Below, piece by piece: positions 45,846 through 55,247 of a stretch of DNA of 64,000 nucleotides; within the stretch, counting starts at the first letter, position 1, and the number at the start of each line of letters is the position of its first letter. The notes under the pieces are model-generated. The model made no database searches, was not told where the DNA came from, and was given only the letters and a program-made list of their open reading frames with translations. The position numbers and the translations under genes are program-made. The DNA is from Sphingopyxis sp. YF1 (GTDB lineage: Bacteria; Pseudomonadota; Alphaproteobacteria; Sphingomonadales; Sphingomonadaceae). Location: contig NZ_CP033204.1 in the NCBI RefSeq assembly GCF_022701295.1, positions 1,798,001-1,862,000 on the forward strand, given 5' to 3'.

Positions 45846-45856
45846 TTGAAAACACT

Positions 45857-46648
45857 CTAGGCGGTCAACGCAGCGACGAGCGCCTTGACCTTCGCCTGTC
45901 GCCATTGCGGTGTCGGCGCGACAAGCCAGTAGCCGCGCTTCGCGGCAAATGCTTCGCGCACCACACGCACCCGGCCCGACGCGATATCGGCTTCGGCGAG
46001 CATCGCGGGGACATTGGCCTGCCCCAACCCGTTCGCGGCCGCGTCGATCGCGAGCCCGGCGTCGCCGAGCCGCAACGCGGGTTCGCCGTCGTCGACCGGA
46101 CACCCCGGCCAGGCAATGCGCGTATCGCTTTCGCTGCCCGGTCCAGCCACGGTGACCATCGTCGCCTCCGACAGCGCAACCCCTTCATGGTCGCCCGCGC
46201 CATCGGTCCAGAAGATTGCAAGGTCGAGGTTCGCCTCGGTAAAGTCGATCCCGCCGTCCGCCGACACAAGCGTGAAGCGCACGTCGGGGGCCTGCTGGCT
46301 GTAACGCGCGAGCCGCGGCGCCAGCCATTTGGCGGTCAGATCGCGCGGTGCCGCGATCGTCAGCGACTGCGAAGACTGCCCGGCCTGCATCGCACGCACC
46401 GATTCCTCGAACTGCAAAAAGCCCTGGCGCAGCGCGTCGAGCCCCGCATGCGCTTCGCCGGTGAGTTCGAGTCCCTTGGGGGTGCGGCGGAACAGCACGA
46501 CCCCCAGCATATCCTCAAGCGCCCGAATCTGTTGCCCGACGGCGGCGGGGGTCACGGCCAGCTCGTCGGCGGCGCGGGTGAAGCTCAGGTGGCGGGCGGC
46601 CGCGTCGAACACGCGCAGCGCATTGAGCGGCAAATGGGTGCGTTTCAT
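45857..46648 (-). CDS. LysR-family transcriptional regulator (GcvA-like)
   Basis: A 263-residue LysR regulator with a winged helix-turn-helix at residues 5-65 (LNALRVFDAAARHLSFTRAA, LFRRTPKGLELTGEA) and a substrate-binding domain that is somewhat short (family about 300). LPLNALRVFDAAARH resembles the GcvA/AmpR branch, known for lactamase or glycine-cleavage control. It is convergent with the beta-lactamase-like gene and overlaps apaG by four bases. Target genes unknown. Confidence 0.9.
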   Translation of the reverse strand: MKRTHLPLNALRVFDAAARHLSFTRAADELAVTPAAVGQQIRALEDMLGVVLFRRTPKGLELTGEAHAGLDALRQGFLQFEESVRAMQAGQSSQSLTIAAPRDLTAKWLAPRLARYSQQAPDVRFTLVSADGGIDFTEANLDLAIFWTDGAGDHEGVALSEATMVTVAGPGSESDTRIAWPGCPVDDGEPALRLGDAGLAIDAAANGLGQANVPAMLAEADIASGRVRVVREAFAAKRGYWLVAPTPQWRQAKVKALVAALTA

Positions 46649-47049
46649 GGGGCGGTCGCAGGCATCTTCAGGGCAAAATGCGGAATGGCGACCAGCATGT
46701 GCGAGCCGTCGGCGGTTTCCATGTCATAGCTGCCGATCATCGACCCTTCGGGGGTCGGCAACGGACAGCCCGACACATAGTCATAAGCGCCACCGGGCTG
46801 AATCAGCGGCTGTTCGCCGACGACACCCTCGCCCTCGACCTCGCTCACCTGACCGTGGCCGTCGACGATACGCCAATGGCGGCTGATCAGTTGAACTGCG
46901 CCGTCGCCATGATTTTCGACCCGCACATGATAGGCCCAGAACCAGCGACCAAGCGACGGATGCGATTGTTCGGGCAAGTAGCTCACCGCGACGCGTACCG
47001 TCACGGTTCCGGTCGTTTCGGCGTAGGGAAAGAAGGAGTCGATCATCAC
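46645..47049 (-). CDS. apaG: ApaG family protein
   Basis: A 134-residue ApaG domain protein (fibronectin-III-like fold): TGTVTVRVAVSYLPEQSHPS, RWFWAYHVRVENHGDGAVQL, ISRHWRIVDGHGQVSEVEGE, GVVGEQPLIQPGGAYDYVSG and GSYDMETADGSHMLVAIPHF. ApaG is linked to Co2+ resistance and diadenosine tetraphosphate metabolism in enterobacteria, but its biochemical role is unsettled. It overlaps the LysR start and lies 14 bases after metZ, forming a metZ-apaG-lysR order on the minus strand. Confidence 0.92.
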   Translation of the reverse strand: MMIDSFFPYAETTGTVTVRVAVSYLPEQSHPSLGRWFWAYHVRVENHGDGAVQLISRHWRIVDGHGQVSEVEGEGVVGEQPLIQPGGAYDYVSGCPLPTPEGSMIGSYDMETADGSHMLVAIPHFALKMPATAP

Positions 47050-47063
47050 CCTGCCAGAATCGC

Positions 47064-48275
47064 CTAAAGCCCGACCCTGGTCAATGCCTGGTCCAGATCG
47101 GCGATCACGTCGCGCGGATCCTCCAGCCCGATATTGATCCGCAACATGCCCTCGACCACTCCCATGTCGGCGCGAGCCTCAGCACTGACGCCGTAGTGGG
47201 TCGTCGAGGCAGGGTGACAGCAAAGGCTTCGAGAATCGCCGATATTGTTCGAAATATCGACCAGTTCGAGCGCGTTGAGGAAAGCCATCGCCTGTTCGCG
47301 TCCGCCATCGAGAATGAAGGAAAAGATCGGTCCGCAGGCTGCCATCTGGCTCATTGCCAGATTGTGCTGCGGATGGCTGGCGAGCCCCGGATGGAGCATT
47401 TGCGCGACGCGACCTTCGATGGCGCGCCCCACGGCGAGCGCATTCTCCGACTGGCGCCGCGCCCGCAGGTCGAGCGTCTCGAGCCCCTTCAGCACCACCC
47501 AGGCATTGAACGGCGAGAGGTTCGGCCCGGTGTTGCGCTGGAACGGAAGCAGAACATCGTTGATGAATTTCTCGGTTCCGCACACGGCACCGGCAAGGAC
47601 ACGCCCCTGCCCTTCCATCAGCTTAGTCGCCGAATAGGCCACGACGTCGGCACCGAAATCCATCGGGCGCTGGAGCACGGCGGTCGCAAAGGCATTGTCG
47701 ACGACACTGGTAATGCCATGCGCCTTCGCCAGTCCGCAGACATGTTTCATGTCGACGATGTCCATCGTCGGATTGGCGGGAGTTTCGAAGAAAAAAACCT
47801 TGGTGTTCGGCTTGATCGCGCGCTCCCACGCGTCATTGTCTCGCCCGTCGACGACGGTGGTTTCGATCCCGAAGCGCGGACACAGATGATCGACGAGCCA
47901 GCGGCACGAACCGAACGCAGCCTTCGCCGCAACGACATGATCACCGGCGGACAATTGGCACAGCAGGGCGGTCGTCATCGCCGCCATGCCGGTCGCCTGG
48001 ACGCGGCACGCCTCGGCACCCTCGATCAGCGCGATACGTTCCTCGAGCATCGCGACGGTCGGGTTCTGCAGGCGCGAATAGGTCATACCGGTTTCTTCGC
48101 CGGCAAAACGCGCCGCGACTTCCTCGGCGCTTTCATAGGTGTAGCCCGAGGTGAGGAAGAGCGCCTCCGACGTCTCGCCATGCTCGCTGCGCCACGTGCC
48201 GCCGCGCACCGCCTGCGTCGCGGGCTGCCATTGGCGCGTCTTGCTGCGATCGAAACCCGTCGTCTTCTTCATCAT
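47064..48275 (-). CDS. metZ: O-succinylhomoserine sulfhydrylase
   Basis: A 403-residue PLP-dependent Cys/Met-metabolism enzyme. It forms homocysteine from O-succinylhomoserine and sulfide. The PLP lysine is in VVAYSATKLMEGQGRVLAG, with EETGMTYSRLQNPT and EGAEACRVQATGMAAMTTAL also conserved. The Cys/Met-enzyme phosphate site is in ATGMAAM. It follows leuB after one base and precedes apaG, suggesting one amino-acid biosynthesis unit. The ATG pair at 48275/48272 leaves the exact start open. Confidence 0.92.
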   Translation of the reverse strand: MMKKTTGFDRSKTRQWQPATQAVRGGTWRSEHGETSEALFLTSGYTYESAEEVAARFAGEETGMTYSRLQNPTVAMLEERIALIEGAEACRVQATGMAAMTTALLCQLSAGDHVVAAKAAFGSCRWLVDHLCPRFGIETTVVDGRDNDAWERAIKPNTKVFFFETPANPTMDIVDMKHVCGLAKAHGITSVVDNAFATAVLQRPMDFGADVVAYSATKLMEGQGRVLAGAVCGTEKFINDVLLPFQRNTGPNLSPFNAWVVLKGLETLDLRARRQSENALAVGRAIEGRVAQMLHPGLASHPQHNLAMSQMAACGPIFSFILDGGREQAMAFLNALELVDISNNIGDSRSLCCHPASTTHYGVSAEARADMGVVEGMLRINIGLEDPRDVIADLDQALTRVGL

Positions 48276-48276
48276 C

Positions 48277-49323
48277 TTATCCGTTCAAAGCCGAAACCAC
48301 CGCATCGCCCAATGCCGTCGTTCCCATATTGCCCCCCAGATCGGCGCCGCGGCATCCGTCAGCCAGCACCCTGGCCACCGCCGCCTCGATCCGCGCCGCG
48401 CTCGACTCGTCGCCGCCCGAATGGCGCAGCAGCATCGCGAGCGACAATATCATCGCCAGCGGGTTGGCAACGCCCTTGCCCGCGATATCGGGTGCGCTGC
48501 CGTGGATCGGTTCGTACAACCCCTGCGTGCCCTCGCTCAGCGAAGCCGATGCGAGCAGCCCGATCGAGCCCACGCACATCGACGCCTGATCGGACAGGAT
48601 GTCGCCAAACAGGTTCCCGGTAACGACGACGTCGAACTGGCCGGGGTTGCGCACGAGCTGCATCGCGGCGTTGTCGACATACATATGGGTGAGCGCCACG
48701 TCGGGATATTCGCGGGACACTTCGACAACGACGTCGCGCCAGAGCTGCGACGTCTCCAGCACATTCGCCTTGTCGACCGAGCACAGCCGCTTCTGCCGCC
48801 CTTGCGCCGCACGAAAAGCGACGTGCGCGATGCGTCGTACCTCACTCTCGCTATACGCCATGACGTCATAGCCTTCGCGCTCGCCGGTCGCGGTCGTGCG
48901 CGTGCCCTTTTCGCCGAAATAGACGTCGCCGTTGAGCTCGCGCACGATCAGCAAGTCGATCGCCGAGGCGACTTCGGGGCGCAATGCCGACGCATCCTCC
49001 AGCCCCGGAAACAGCTTGGCGGGACGCAGGTTCGCGAACAGCCCCAGTTCGGCGCGGAGACCGAGGATCGCCTGTTCGGGGCGCAGATGGCGTTCGACAT
49101 TGTCGAAACGCGGGTCGCCGACCGCACCGAAAAGGATCGCGTCCGCAGCCCTGGCCTTTGCCAATGTCTCGGGAGGCAGCGGATGCCCGGTGGCTTCATA
49201 GGCCGCTCCGCCGACGAGTGCGCGGTCGAGCACGACAGGCAGCGCGAGTGCAGCCAGCACCTTTTCGGCCTCTGCCATGATCTCGGGACCGATGCCGTCG
49301 CCGGCCAGCAGCAGGATGTTCAA
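48277..49323 (-). CDS. leuB: 3-isopropylmalate dehydrogenase
   Basis: A 348-residue NAD-dependent isopropylmalate dehydrogenase of leucine synthesis. Motifs are [70 protein letters not shown] and [15 protein letters not shown], with [20 protein letters not shown] at the C-terminus. It is upstream of metZ with a one-base gap; leuC/leuD are not in the window. Confidence 0.94.
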   Translation of the reverse strand: MNILLLAGDGIGPEIMAEAEKVLAALALPVVLDRALVGGAAYEATGHPLPPETLAKARAADAILFGAVGDPRFDNVERHLRPEQAILGLRAELGLFANLRPAKLFPGLEDASALRPEVASAIDLLIVRELNGDVYFGEKGTRTTATGEREGYDVMAYSESEVRRIAHVAFRAAQGRQKRLCSVDKANVLETSQLWRDVVVEVSREYPDVALTHMYVDNAAMQLVRNPGQFDVVVTGNLFGDILSDQASMCVGSIGLLASASLSEGTQGLYEPIHGSAPDIAGKGVANPLAMILSLAMLLRHSGGDESSAARIEAAVARVLADGCRGADLGGNMGTTALGDAVVSALNG

Positions 49324-49427
49324 TTCTCGCCCTTTCGTTTCCGAACGCCACGCGCTCGAAATACGCCGTCCGCCCCGATTTCTTTCGAAGGGCCGCTCTG
49401 CTCTGGCGCCGCCACGAATTAGGACGA

Positions 49428-49453
49428 TGCTTCGACTAGCTCAGCACAAACGG
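49428..49453. repeat. Solo copy of the TGCTGAGCTTGTCGAAG-family repeat
   Basis: TGCTTCGACTAGCTCAGCAC with AAACGG following. Its reverse complement matches the left arm of the element at 36370-36462 at 25 of 26 bases. It sits in the 182-base gap between recO and leuB. Confidence 0.75.
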
Positions 49454-49505
49454 AAAGGGCATACAGCCGTGGTGTGACGCTGCCCCTCTAGGCAGCACGG
49501 CCGCC

Positions 49506-50243
49506 TCACGCAACCGCCCTCTTGAGCCGCGCGATCAATCTTTCCCTCGTCACCAGCAAGTCATGATTGCGTCCGTCGAGCAGGTCGCGATCGAGGAAAT
49601 GACCCGTGATCACCAGTCCGTCGAGCGCGTCGGGCAACGACGGATCGGGGTCGGCGCCGCGCAGGAACGGCGGCAGGCGAAACAGGCGTGCCTCGTAACC
49701 CGCGGCCGCCGCGATGCTGACCGCGCCGCCCGACCGGGGGCTGACGAAGGCGAGATCATGCGCCGCCCCGCTGGCCACGCACTGGTCGAGATCGAGCCCG
49801 AAACCGAGTTCGGCAAGCAAAAGCAGTTCGTAGCGTGCCAGCGCCGCCGCCCATTGCCGCGCCGCCGGTGCGACGCCGATCGCGTCGAGTAGCGCCGACA
49901 ACGCGGCGTACAGCGCGGGATAGGGCTGGCTTTCGGGCAGAGTGGCGGCGGTCAGGCTGGTCACCCAGTCGATTGCTGCGGCAGGCAATGGCTCGGCGAG
50001 CAGCGGTGCGCGGCTCTCCAGCAATTCGGCCGTCGCTCCGGCAAGCTGCTCTTCGGTCCGTGCCCGCAGTTCGAGCGCGATGCGGTTTCCGGGCATCAGG
50101 ATCGGCCGCAGCCGCCGCGATCGCCCGCCGCGGACATAGCCGGCGACGAGCCCCGCCTCGCGCGTCAATGCGCGCAGGATCGCGCCATGCTCGCCGTGCG
50201 CGCGTACCGCACAGACGATCGCCTCGGCGCTCAGGCTGGCCAA
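49506..50243 (-). CDS. recO: DNA repair protein RecO
   Basis: A 245-residue RecO. The OB-fold N-terminus is [40 protein letters not shown]; the later helical part includes [20 protein letters not shown], with GHFLDRDLL near the end. RecO loads RecA with RecR in gap repair. No ATG precedes the domain; TTG at 50243 (or CTG at 50234) is the likely start, overlapping the thioesterase gene by 13 bases. The longer frame to 50312 reads antisense-like sequence over that gene. Confidence 0.87.
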   Translation of the reverse strand: MASLSAEAIVCAVRAHGEHGAILRALTREAGLVAGYVRGGRSRRLRPILMPGNRIALELRARTEEQLAGATAELLESRAPLLAEPLPAAAIDWVTSLTAATLPESQPYPALYAALSALLDAIGVAPAARQWAAALARYELLLLAELGFGLDLDQCVASGAAHDLAFVSPRSGGAVSIAAAAGYEARLFRLPPFLRGADPDPSLPDALDGLVITGHFLDRDLLDGRNHDLLVTRERLIARLKRAVA

Positions 50244-50623
50244 AGCGCCATCTGCGTCTGCGTCACCAACGCGACTTCGGCGCCCTCTTCGGTGCGGATG
50301 CGCGTCTGCCACACCGACAGGCGTTTGCCGATCTTCACCGGCACCGCTTCACCGACGAGCACCGACCCGACCGGACCGCCGCCGAGGAAATTTGTCTTGC
50401 TCTCGATCGTCGTCGTGCCCGTCGCGCCCTCGGGCAGGGTCAGGAACGCCCCGACCGCTCCCAGACAATCGGCAAAGGCCATGATCGCGCCGCCGTGGAC
50501 GATGTGGCCCGCGGTACAGATTTCGGGCCGCACGGGAAGCGTTCCGGCCACGCGGTCCTTCGTCCCTTCCTGAATTACGACGCCCAGCGTCCCGGCAAGC
50601 GGCATGGCGGCTGCAAAATCCAT
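50231..50623 (-). CDS. PaaI-family hotdog thioesterase
   Basis: A 130-residue hotdog protein with [20 protein letters not shown] (Asp in the FAD position likely catalytic), then [20 protein letters not shown] and [16 protein letters not shown]. It likely hydrolyses acyl- or aryl-CoA. It directly precedes and overlaps recO. Confidence 0.85.
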   Translation of the reverse strand: MDFAAAMPLAGTLGVVIQEGTKDRVAGTLPVRPEICTAGHIVHGGAIMAFADCLGAVGAFLTLPEGATGTTTIESKTNFLGGGPVGSVLVGEAVPVKIGKRLSVWQTRIRTEEGAEVALVTQTQMALWPA

Positions 50624-50683
50624 GATCCGTCTTCTCCCTGTTGCGCCATCTCGGCGGCGACCGCCGCCGAGAGACGTCGTCCT

Positions 50684-52618
50684 TCATCCGCCGGGGTTGT
50701 AGAAATCATACACCGCCTGCGCGACCCCCGCGCTCACCCCCGGCGCGCGTTTCAAATCGTCGAGGCTCGCCCCACGGATCGCACGCGCGGTGCCGAAGTG
50801 CATCAGCAGGGCCTTCTTGCGCGCCGGGCCGATGCCCGGCACCTCGTCGAGCGGCGAGCTTCCCGTCGCCTTCGCGCGCTTCTGCCGGTGCGCGCCGATC
50901 GCAAAGCGGTGCGCCTCGTCGCGCAGCCGCTGGATATAGAAGAGCACGGCATTGTTCGGCGGCAGCGTGAATTCGCGCCCGTCGGGCAGGTAAAAAGTCT
51001 CGCGTCCGGCGTTGCGATCGGGTCCCTTGGCGACGCCGACATAGGGAAGATCGTCGATTCCGAGCTCGGCAAACACATCCGACACCGCCGACACCTGCCC
51101 CTTGCCGCCGTCGATCAGCACCAGATCGGGCCATTCGCCTTTCGTCCGTTCGGGATCCTCCTCGATCGCGCGCGCGAAGCGGCGCTGGAACACCTCGCGC
51201 ATCATCGCGAAATCGTCGCCCGGTTGCGTTTCGGCACGCTTGATGTTGAACTTGCGGTACGCGCCCTTGATCCAGCCCTCGGGACCCGCAACGACCATGG
51301 CGCCGAGCGCATTGGTGCCCTGGATATGGCTGTTGTCGTAGATCTCGATCCGCTGCGGTGGCGCATCGAGGTCGAACAGGTCGGCGAGTTCGCGCCCCAG
51401 CTTCGCTTGGCTGCTGCTCTCGGCGAGCCGGCGGTCGAGTTCCTCGCCCGCGTTGCGCACCGCCTGTTCGAGCAACCGCTTGCGGTTACCGCGCTGCGGC
51501 ACGCTGATCTCGACCTTGCGCCCCGCCACTTCACCGAGCGCTTCGGCGAGCAATGTGCATTCGGCGGGCTCGCGGTCGACGAGAATCGTCTTCGGCGGCG
51601 GCACCCCCTCGTAAAATTGCATCAGGAAGCTTTCGAGTACCTCCTCTTCGGGCACACCGGCGACATGCGCGGGAAAGAAGCTGCGATGCCCCCAATTCTG
51701 CCCGCCGCGGATGAAGAAGCCTGCGACGCAGAGTTGCCCACCCTTCGCCGCGAGCGCGAAAACATCGGCATCCCCCAGCCCGTCGGCGTGCACCGACTGG
51801 CTACCCTGGATGAAGGTCAGCGCCTTCAGCCTGTCGCGCAGCACCGCCGCCTGCTCATAGTCCATGGCCTCGGCTGCCTTTGTCATCGCGTCGCCGAGAC
51901 GCTTCTGGACGGCAGTGGAGCGCCCTTCGAGAAAGTCCTGCGCATCGCCCACCAGCGCGGCATAATCATCCTTGCCGATGCGATCGACGCACGGCGCCGA
52001 GCAGCGGCGGATCTGGTAGAGCAGGCATGGCCGCGAACGGTTCGCGAAAAAACTGTCGGTGCAACTGCGCAACAGAAAGGTCTTTTGCAGCGCGTTGAGC
52101 GTCCGCGCTACCGATCCCGCACTCGCAAACGGCCCATAATAACGTCCCTTCGCGCGCCGCGCGCCACGATGCTTCTGCACCCTGGGGAAGTCATGATCGG
52201 TGCGCAGCAGGATGAACGGAAAGCTTTTGTCGTCGCGCAGCAGCACATTATACGGCGGGCGATAGCGCTTGATCAGTTGCGCTTCGAGCAGCAGCGCCTC
52301 GGCCTCACTGTTGGTCGTGACGATTTCCATCGCGCGCGTCTGCGACACCATGCGCTGGAGGCGCTGCGGCAGTCGCGCGACTTGCGTATAGTTGGTCACG
52401 CGATTCTTGAGCGCGCGCGCCTTGCCGACGTACAGCACATCGCCGCGCGCATCGAGCATGCGGTAGACGCCGGGGCGCGTCGGAAGCTTGCGAACGACGC
52501 CGCGTATCACTTCGGCGCCGCGCTCGAGGTCGGGCTTGTCACCCTCCTCACCGCTGCCGCGGATCACATATGTCGCTTTCTCTTCGTTGAATCGATCGGG
52601 AGCGTTCGGGCGAGCCAT
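50684..52618 (-). CDS. uvrC: Excinuclease ABC subunit UvrC
   Basis: A 644-residue UvrC. The GIY-YIG nuclease domain is at residues ~45-125 (LPTRPGVYRMLDARGDVLYV, GKARALKNRVTNYTQ), the UVR motif follows (AMDYEQAAVLRDRLKALTFI), the RNase H-like C-terminal nuclease contains IEIYDNSHIQGTNALGAMVV, and the helix-hairpin-helix is at the end (LDEVPGIGPARKKALLMHFG). It incises both sides of lesions with UvrB. ATG 52618 starts MARPNAPDRFNEEKATY; the frame beyond it runs antisense to the SDR gene. Confidence 0.94.
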   Translation of the reverse strand: MARPNAPDRFNEEKATYVIRGSGEEGDKPDLERGAEVIRGVVRKLPTRPGVYRMLDARGDVLYVGKARALKNRVTNYTQVARLPQRLQRMVSQTRAMEIVTTNSEAEALLLEAQLIKRYRPPYNVLLRDDKSFPFILLRTDHDFPRVQKHRGARRAKGRYYGPFASAGSVARTLNALQKTFLLRSCTDSFFANRSRPCLLYQIRRCSAPCVDRIGKDDYAALVGDAQDFLEGRSTAVQKRLGDAMTKAAEAMDYEQAAVLRDRLKALTFIQGSQSVHADGLGDADVFALAAKGGQLCVAGFFIRGGQNWGHRSFFPAHVAGVPEEEVLESFLMQFYEGVPPPKTILVDREPAECTLLAEALGEVAGRKVEISVPQRGNRKRLLEQAVRNAGEELDRRLAESSSQAKLGRELADLFDLDAPPQRIEIYDNSHIQGTNALGAMVVAGPEGWIKGAYRKFNIKRAETQPGDDFAMMREVFQRRFARAIEEDPERTKGEWPDLVLIDGGKGQVSAVSDVFAELGIDDLPYVGVAKGPDRNAGRETFYLPDGREFTLPPNNAVLFYIQRLRDEAHRFAIGAHRQKRAKATGSSPLDEVPGIGPARKKALLMHFGTARAIRGASLDDLKRAPGVSAGVAQAVYDFYNPGG

Positions 52619-52690
52619 GATTTTGCATGTAGGCGAGGACGATGCGAGCCGCCATAGTGCGACAGGTAAAACCACCATGGGAGGGGTCGC

Positions 52691-53410
52691 ATGGACGTTC
52701 GCGGGAAAACGGCATTGGTTACCGGCGGCAGCGACGGGATCGGTCGGGAAATTGCGCTGCAGTTGCAGGGATTGGGCGCCGATGTGATCGTCAGCGGGCG
52801 TTCGCCGGAAAAACTGCAGGCGATGGCTGCGCTGGGGTTCGGGATCATCGTCGGCGACCTGTCGGGTCCCACCGGGATCGATGCGGTGGTCGAAGGCGTT
52901 GCGGGCAAACCGCTCGCACTGCTGGTCAACAATGCCGGCGTCGGCAGCGACTATGCGCTCGACGATATCGCTTCGCTGGCCAGCGCGGCGCAGTGCATCG
53001 ACACCAATTTCTACGCACCGATCGCCGTGACCACCCGCTTGCTGCCTCAACTCAAAGCGCAGGGCGAGGCGATGATCGTCAACGTCACATCGGGTCTGGC
53101 GATCGCGCCGCGCGCCGGCGGGCCGATCTATTGCGCGACCAAGGCCGCGCTGCGCAGCTATACCCAGGCCGTTCGCTACCAGCTCAAGGACAGCGGCGTG
53201 AAGGTGCTGGAAGCCCTGCCGCCGCTGGTCGCAACGAACATGACCACCGGGCGCGGCGGCAAGATGATGAGCGCGGCGGACTGCGCCGCCGAGATCGTTG
53301 CGGGGATCAAGGCGAACCGCGCGGAGGTTGCGGTGGGGCAGACCAAGCTGCTGCGACTGGTACACAGCATGTCTCCCGCGCTCGCGCGGCGGATCATGAT
53401 CAAATTTTGA
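52691..53410 (+). CDS. Short-chain dehydrogenase/reductase
   Basis: A 239-residue SDR enzyme. NAD(P) site TALVTGGSDGIGREIALQLQ, then LLVNNAGVGSDYALD, the catalytic Ser in MIVNVTSGLAIAPRAGG and YxxxK in IYCATKAALRSY. It resembles DltE/short oxidoreductases. GST gene follows after 13 bases on the same strand. Substrate unknown. Confidence 0.88.
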   Translation: MDVRGKTALVTGGSDGIGREIALQLQGLGADVIVSGRSPEKLQAMAALGFGIIVGDLSGPTGIDAVVEGVAGKPLALLVNNAGVGSDYALDDIASLASAAQCIDTNFYAPIAVTTRLLPQLKAQGEAMIVNVTSGLAIAPRAGGPIYCATKAALRSYTQAVRYQLKDSGVKVLEALPPLVATNMTTGRGGKMMSAADCAAEIVAGIKANRAEVAVGQTKLLRLVHSMSPALARRIMIKF

Positions 53411-53423
53411 AGGGCAACGACAT

Positions 53424-54071
53424 ATGATCACGGTGTATGGCGAAGGCCGCGGGTTCCGCGTGATGTGGCTGCTCGAAGAGATGGGCCTCCCCTACCGACC
53501 GCGACCGGTCGACCTCCTCGACGGGATCGAGAATGATCAGGAGTTTCTCGTGATCAACCCCGCCGGTTTCATCCCGGCGATCGTCGACGGCGATACGGTG
53601 ATGGTCGAGTCGATTGCGATCATGCAATATTTGCTGGCCCGATACGGTCCGGGTTCGCTGGCACCGGCAGTCGGTGACGCAGATTTCGCGACCTATCTGC
53701 AATTCCTGCATATGGGCGAAGCGGGGCTGGCAGGACCCGTCAATGCGATCGTCGCGACCGACATCCTGGCGCCGGAAGCCGAGAAGGGCAATTGGACCAC
53801 CCAATGGGCGCGCGGCATTTTCGAGAGTCGGCTCGGACTGGTCAGCCGGCAACTGGCAAGCACGCCATATATCGCCGGTGAGCGCTTTACCGCTGCCGAT
53901 ATCTCGGTGACCTATGCGCTGCAGTTCGCCGAACGGACCATCGGTTTCGGACATGGCGCGATCGAACGAGCCTATATCGACCGGACCACCGGGCGCGCCG
54001 CTTATGCAAGGGCGATGGACAGCTGCCCCGCAACCAAGGCCTGGGTAGCCGGGCTTGCGGGGCAAGGCTGA
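53424..54071 (+). CDS. Glutathione S-transferase family protein
   Basis: A 215-residue GST-fold protein: N-terminal thioredoxin-like domain (MITVYGEGRGFRVMWLLEEM, GLPYRPRPVDL, INPAGFIPAIVDGDTVMVES) and a helical C-terminal domain (GERFTAADISVTYALQFAE). GRGFRVMWLLEE corresponds to the active-site helix. It is likely co-transcribed with the SDR. Detoxification or isomerase function possible. Confidence 0.87.
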   Translation: MITVYGEGRGFRVMWLLEEMGLPYRPRPVDLLDGIENDQEFLVINPAGFIPAIVDGDTVMVESIAIMQYLLARYGPGSLAPAVGDADFATYLQFLHMGEAGLAGPVNAIVATDILAPEAEKGNWTTQWARGIFESRLGLVSRQLASTPYIAGERFTAADISVTYALQFAERTIGFGHGAIERAYIDRTTGRAAYARAMDSCPATKAWVAGLAGQG

Positions 54072-54080
54072 AAGCAAAAC

Positions 54081-54100
54081 GCCCGCGGAAATCCGCGGGC
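54081..54100 (-). terminator. Terminator of the F0 ATP synthase operon
   Basis: GCCCGCGGA-AA-TCCGCGGGC is a perfect 9-bp stem. On the minus strand it is followed by GTTTTGCTTT, a T-rich tail, 28 bases after the atpF stop. It may also serve the convergent GST gene. Confidence 0.75.
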
Positions 54101-54127
54101 GCCCTGTATTCAGCTGCGTGGCAAACG

Positions 54128-54670
54128 TCAGGCTTTTGCGACCGCCGCGATCGCGTCGTCGACCAGCGCCTTGTCCGCCTTGGCGTCGTGCTTGTCGGCG
54201 ATCAGCTTGGCTGCGGCCTCGGTAGCGGCCTTGGCGGCGGCAGCACGGACTTCGCTCAACGCGGTGGCTTCGGCCGCGGCAATGCGATCCTCGGCCATCT
54301 GTTTGCGGCGCGCGATCAGCGCGGTGGCGTCGGCTTTCGCCTTTTCGACGAGCGCCTCGGCTTCGGCGTCGGCGCGCGCGCGAAGCTCTTCGGCTTCCTT
54401 CGCCGCACGGGCGAGCTTGGCCTCATATTCAGCCTTCAGCGACTCGGCATCGAGGCGCAGCTGTTCGGCTTCGTTGAGCTGCTTCGAAATCTCGGCGATC
54501 TTGCCGTCGAGCATCGCACCGATTGCCGCAGGCACTTTTTTCCACGCAAGAATACCCAGAAAAACGAGCATCGCGATCGACACCCACACGGTCGCATCCA
54601 TCCCGAACGCGGTCGGAGTGGCGTGCGCCTCGCCCGCGGCTTCCGAAAGGAAAAGTCCGAAATTAGCCAT
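54128..54670 (-). CDS. atpF: ATP synthase F0 subunit b
   Basis: A 180-residue F0 b subunit: a membrane helix near residues 28-47 (VWVSIAMLVFLGILAWKKVP) and a long charged helix (AEQLRLDAESLKAEYEAKLA, RAAKEAEELRARADAEAEAL) forming the peripheral stalk. It overlaps the upstream b' gene by eight bases and is the last gene of the F0 operon. F1 genes are not in the window, as usual in alphaproteobacteria. Confidence 0.92.
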   Translation of the reverse strand: MANFGLFLSEAAGEAHATPTAFGMDATVWVSIAMLVFLGILAWKKVPAAIGAMLDGKIAEISKQLNEAEQLRLDAESLKAEYEAKLARAAKEAEELRARADAEAEALVEKAKADATALIARRKQMAEDRIAAAEATALSEVRAAAAKAATEAAAKLIADKHDAKADKALVDDAIAAVAKA

Positions 54671-55163
54671 GGAGCACCGCCTTCACTGCCGCTTTGCTGT
54701 CCGCCGCAGCCACCGTCACGCCCGACAGCTTGGCAACGAGATCGCTCGCCGCTTCGGCCGCGACCGATTCGATCTCGGCCATCGCCGACGAACGCGCCGC
54801 CGAGACGTCGGCCTCGGCCGAAGCCAGCTTTTCGGCCATCTCCGCATCGACCTTCGCGAGACGCTTTTCGGCGTCCTTCGCGGCCTTGCCCTTGGCATCG
54901 GCCACGGCCTTCTGCGCCGCGGCACGGCTCGCATCGCTTTGCTGGCGGTAGTTTTCTTCGAGGCTGTCGGCGGCGGCATGCGCCGCCTTCGCCGCCGCCA
55001 GATCGTCCGCCACCTTGCGGTCGCGGGCGTCCACCGTCGCTTCGATCTTGGGCAGCATGCCGCGACCGATCACGACATAAATGCCGGCGAACACGACGAG
55101 CAGCCAGAAAAGCTGCGAGGCAAGATACCAATTGTCAGCGGTAAGCTGGGCTATCTGGGGCAT
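54663..55163 (-). CDS. atpG: ATP synthase F0 subunit b'
   Basis: A 166-residue b' (second b-type) subunit with a single membrane helix WYLASQLFWLLVVFAGIYVV and then a coiled-coil stalk (LPKIEATVDARDRKVADDLA, AEKRLAKVDAEMAEKLASAE). Paired b/b' genes are typical of alphaproteobacteria and phototrophs. The symbol follows the common b' name (also atpF2 or atpX). Confidence 0.9.
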   Translation of the reverse strand: MPQIAQLTADNWYLASQLFWLLVVFAGIYVVIGRGMLPKIEATVDARDRKVADDLAAAKAAHAAADSLEENYRQQSDASRAAAQKAVADAKGKAAKDAEKRLAKVDAEMAEKLASAEADVSAARSSAMAEIESVAAEAASDLVAKLSGVTVAAADSKAAVKAVLHG

Positions 55164-55206
55164 GAAAGGCGAGCCTTAAACTTTTGAAAAACCTGCGCAG
55201 GCAAAA

Positions 55207-55225
55207 CCGGTCCCGCCGGGACCGG
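55207..55225 (-). promoter_or_regulatory. Intercistronic hairpin between atpE and the b' gene
   Basis: CCGGTCCC-GCC-GGGACCGG forms a perfect 8-bp stem, followed on the minus strand by TTTTGCC. It lies 22 bases after the atpE stop. It could act as a partial terminator or 3' stabiliser that raises subunit c output over b/b'. Confidence 0.6.
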
Positions 55226-55247
55226 CATCACCCGATATCGTCCGAAA

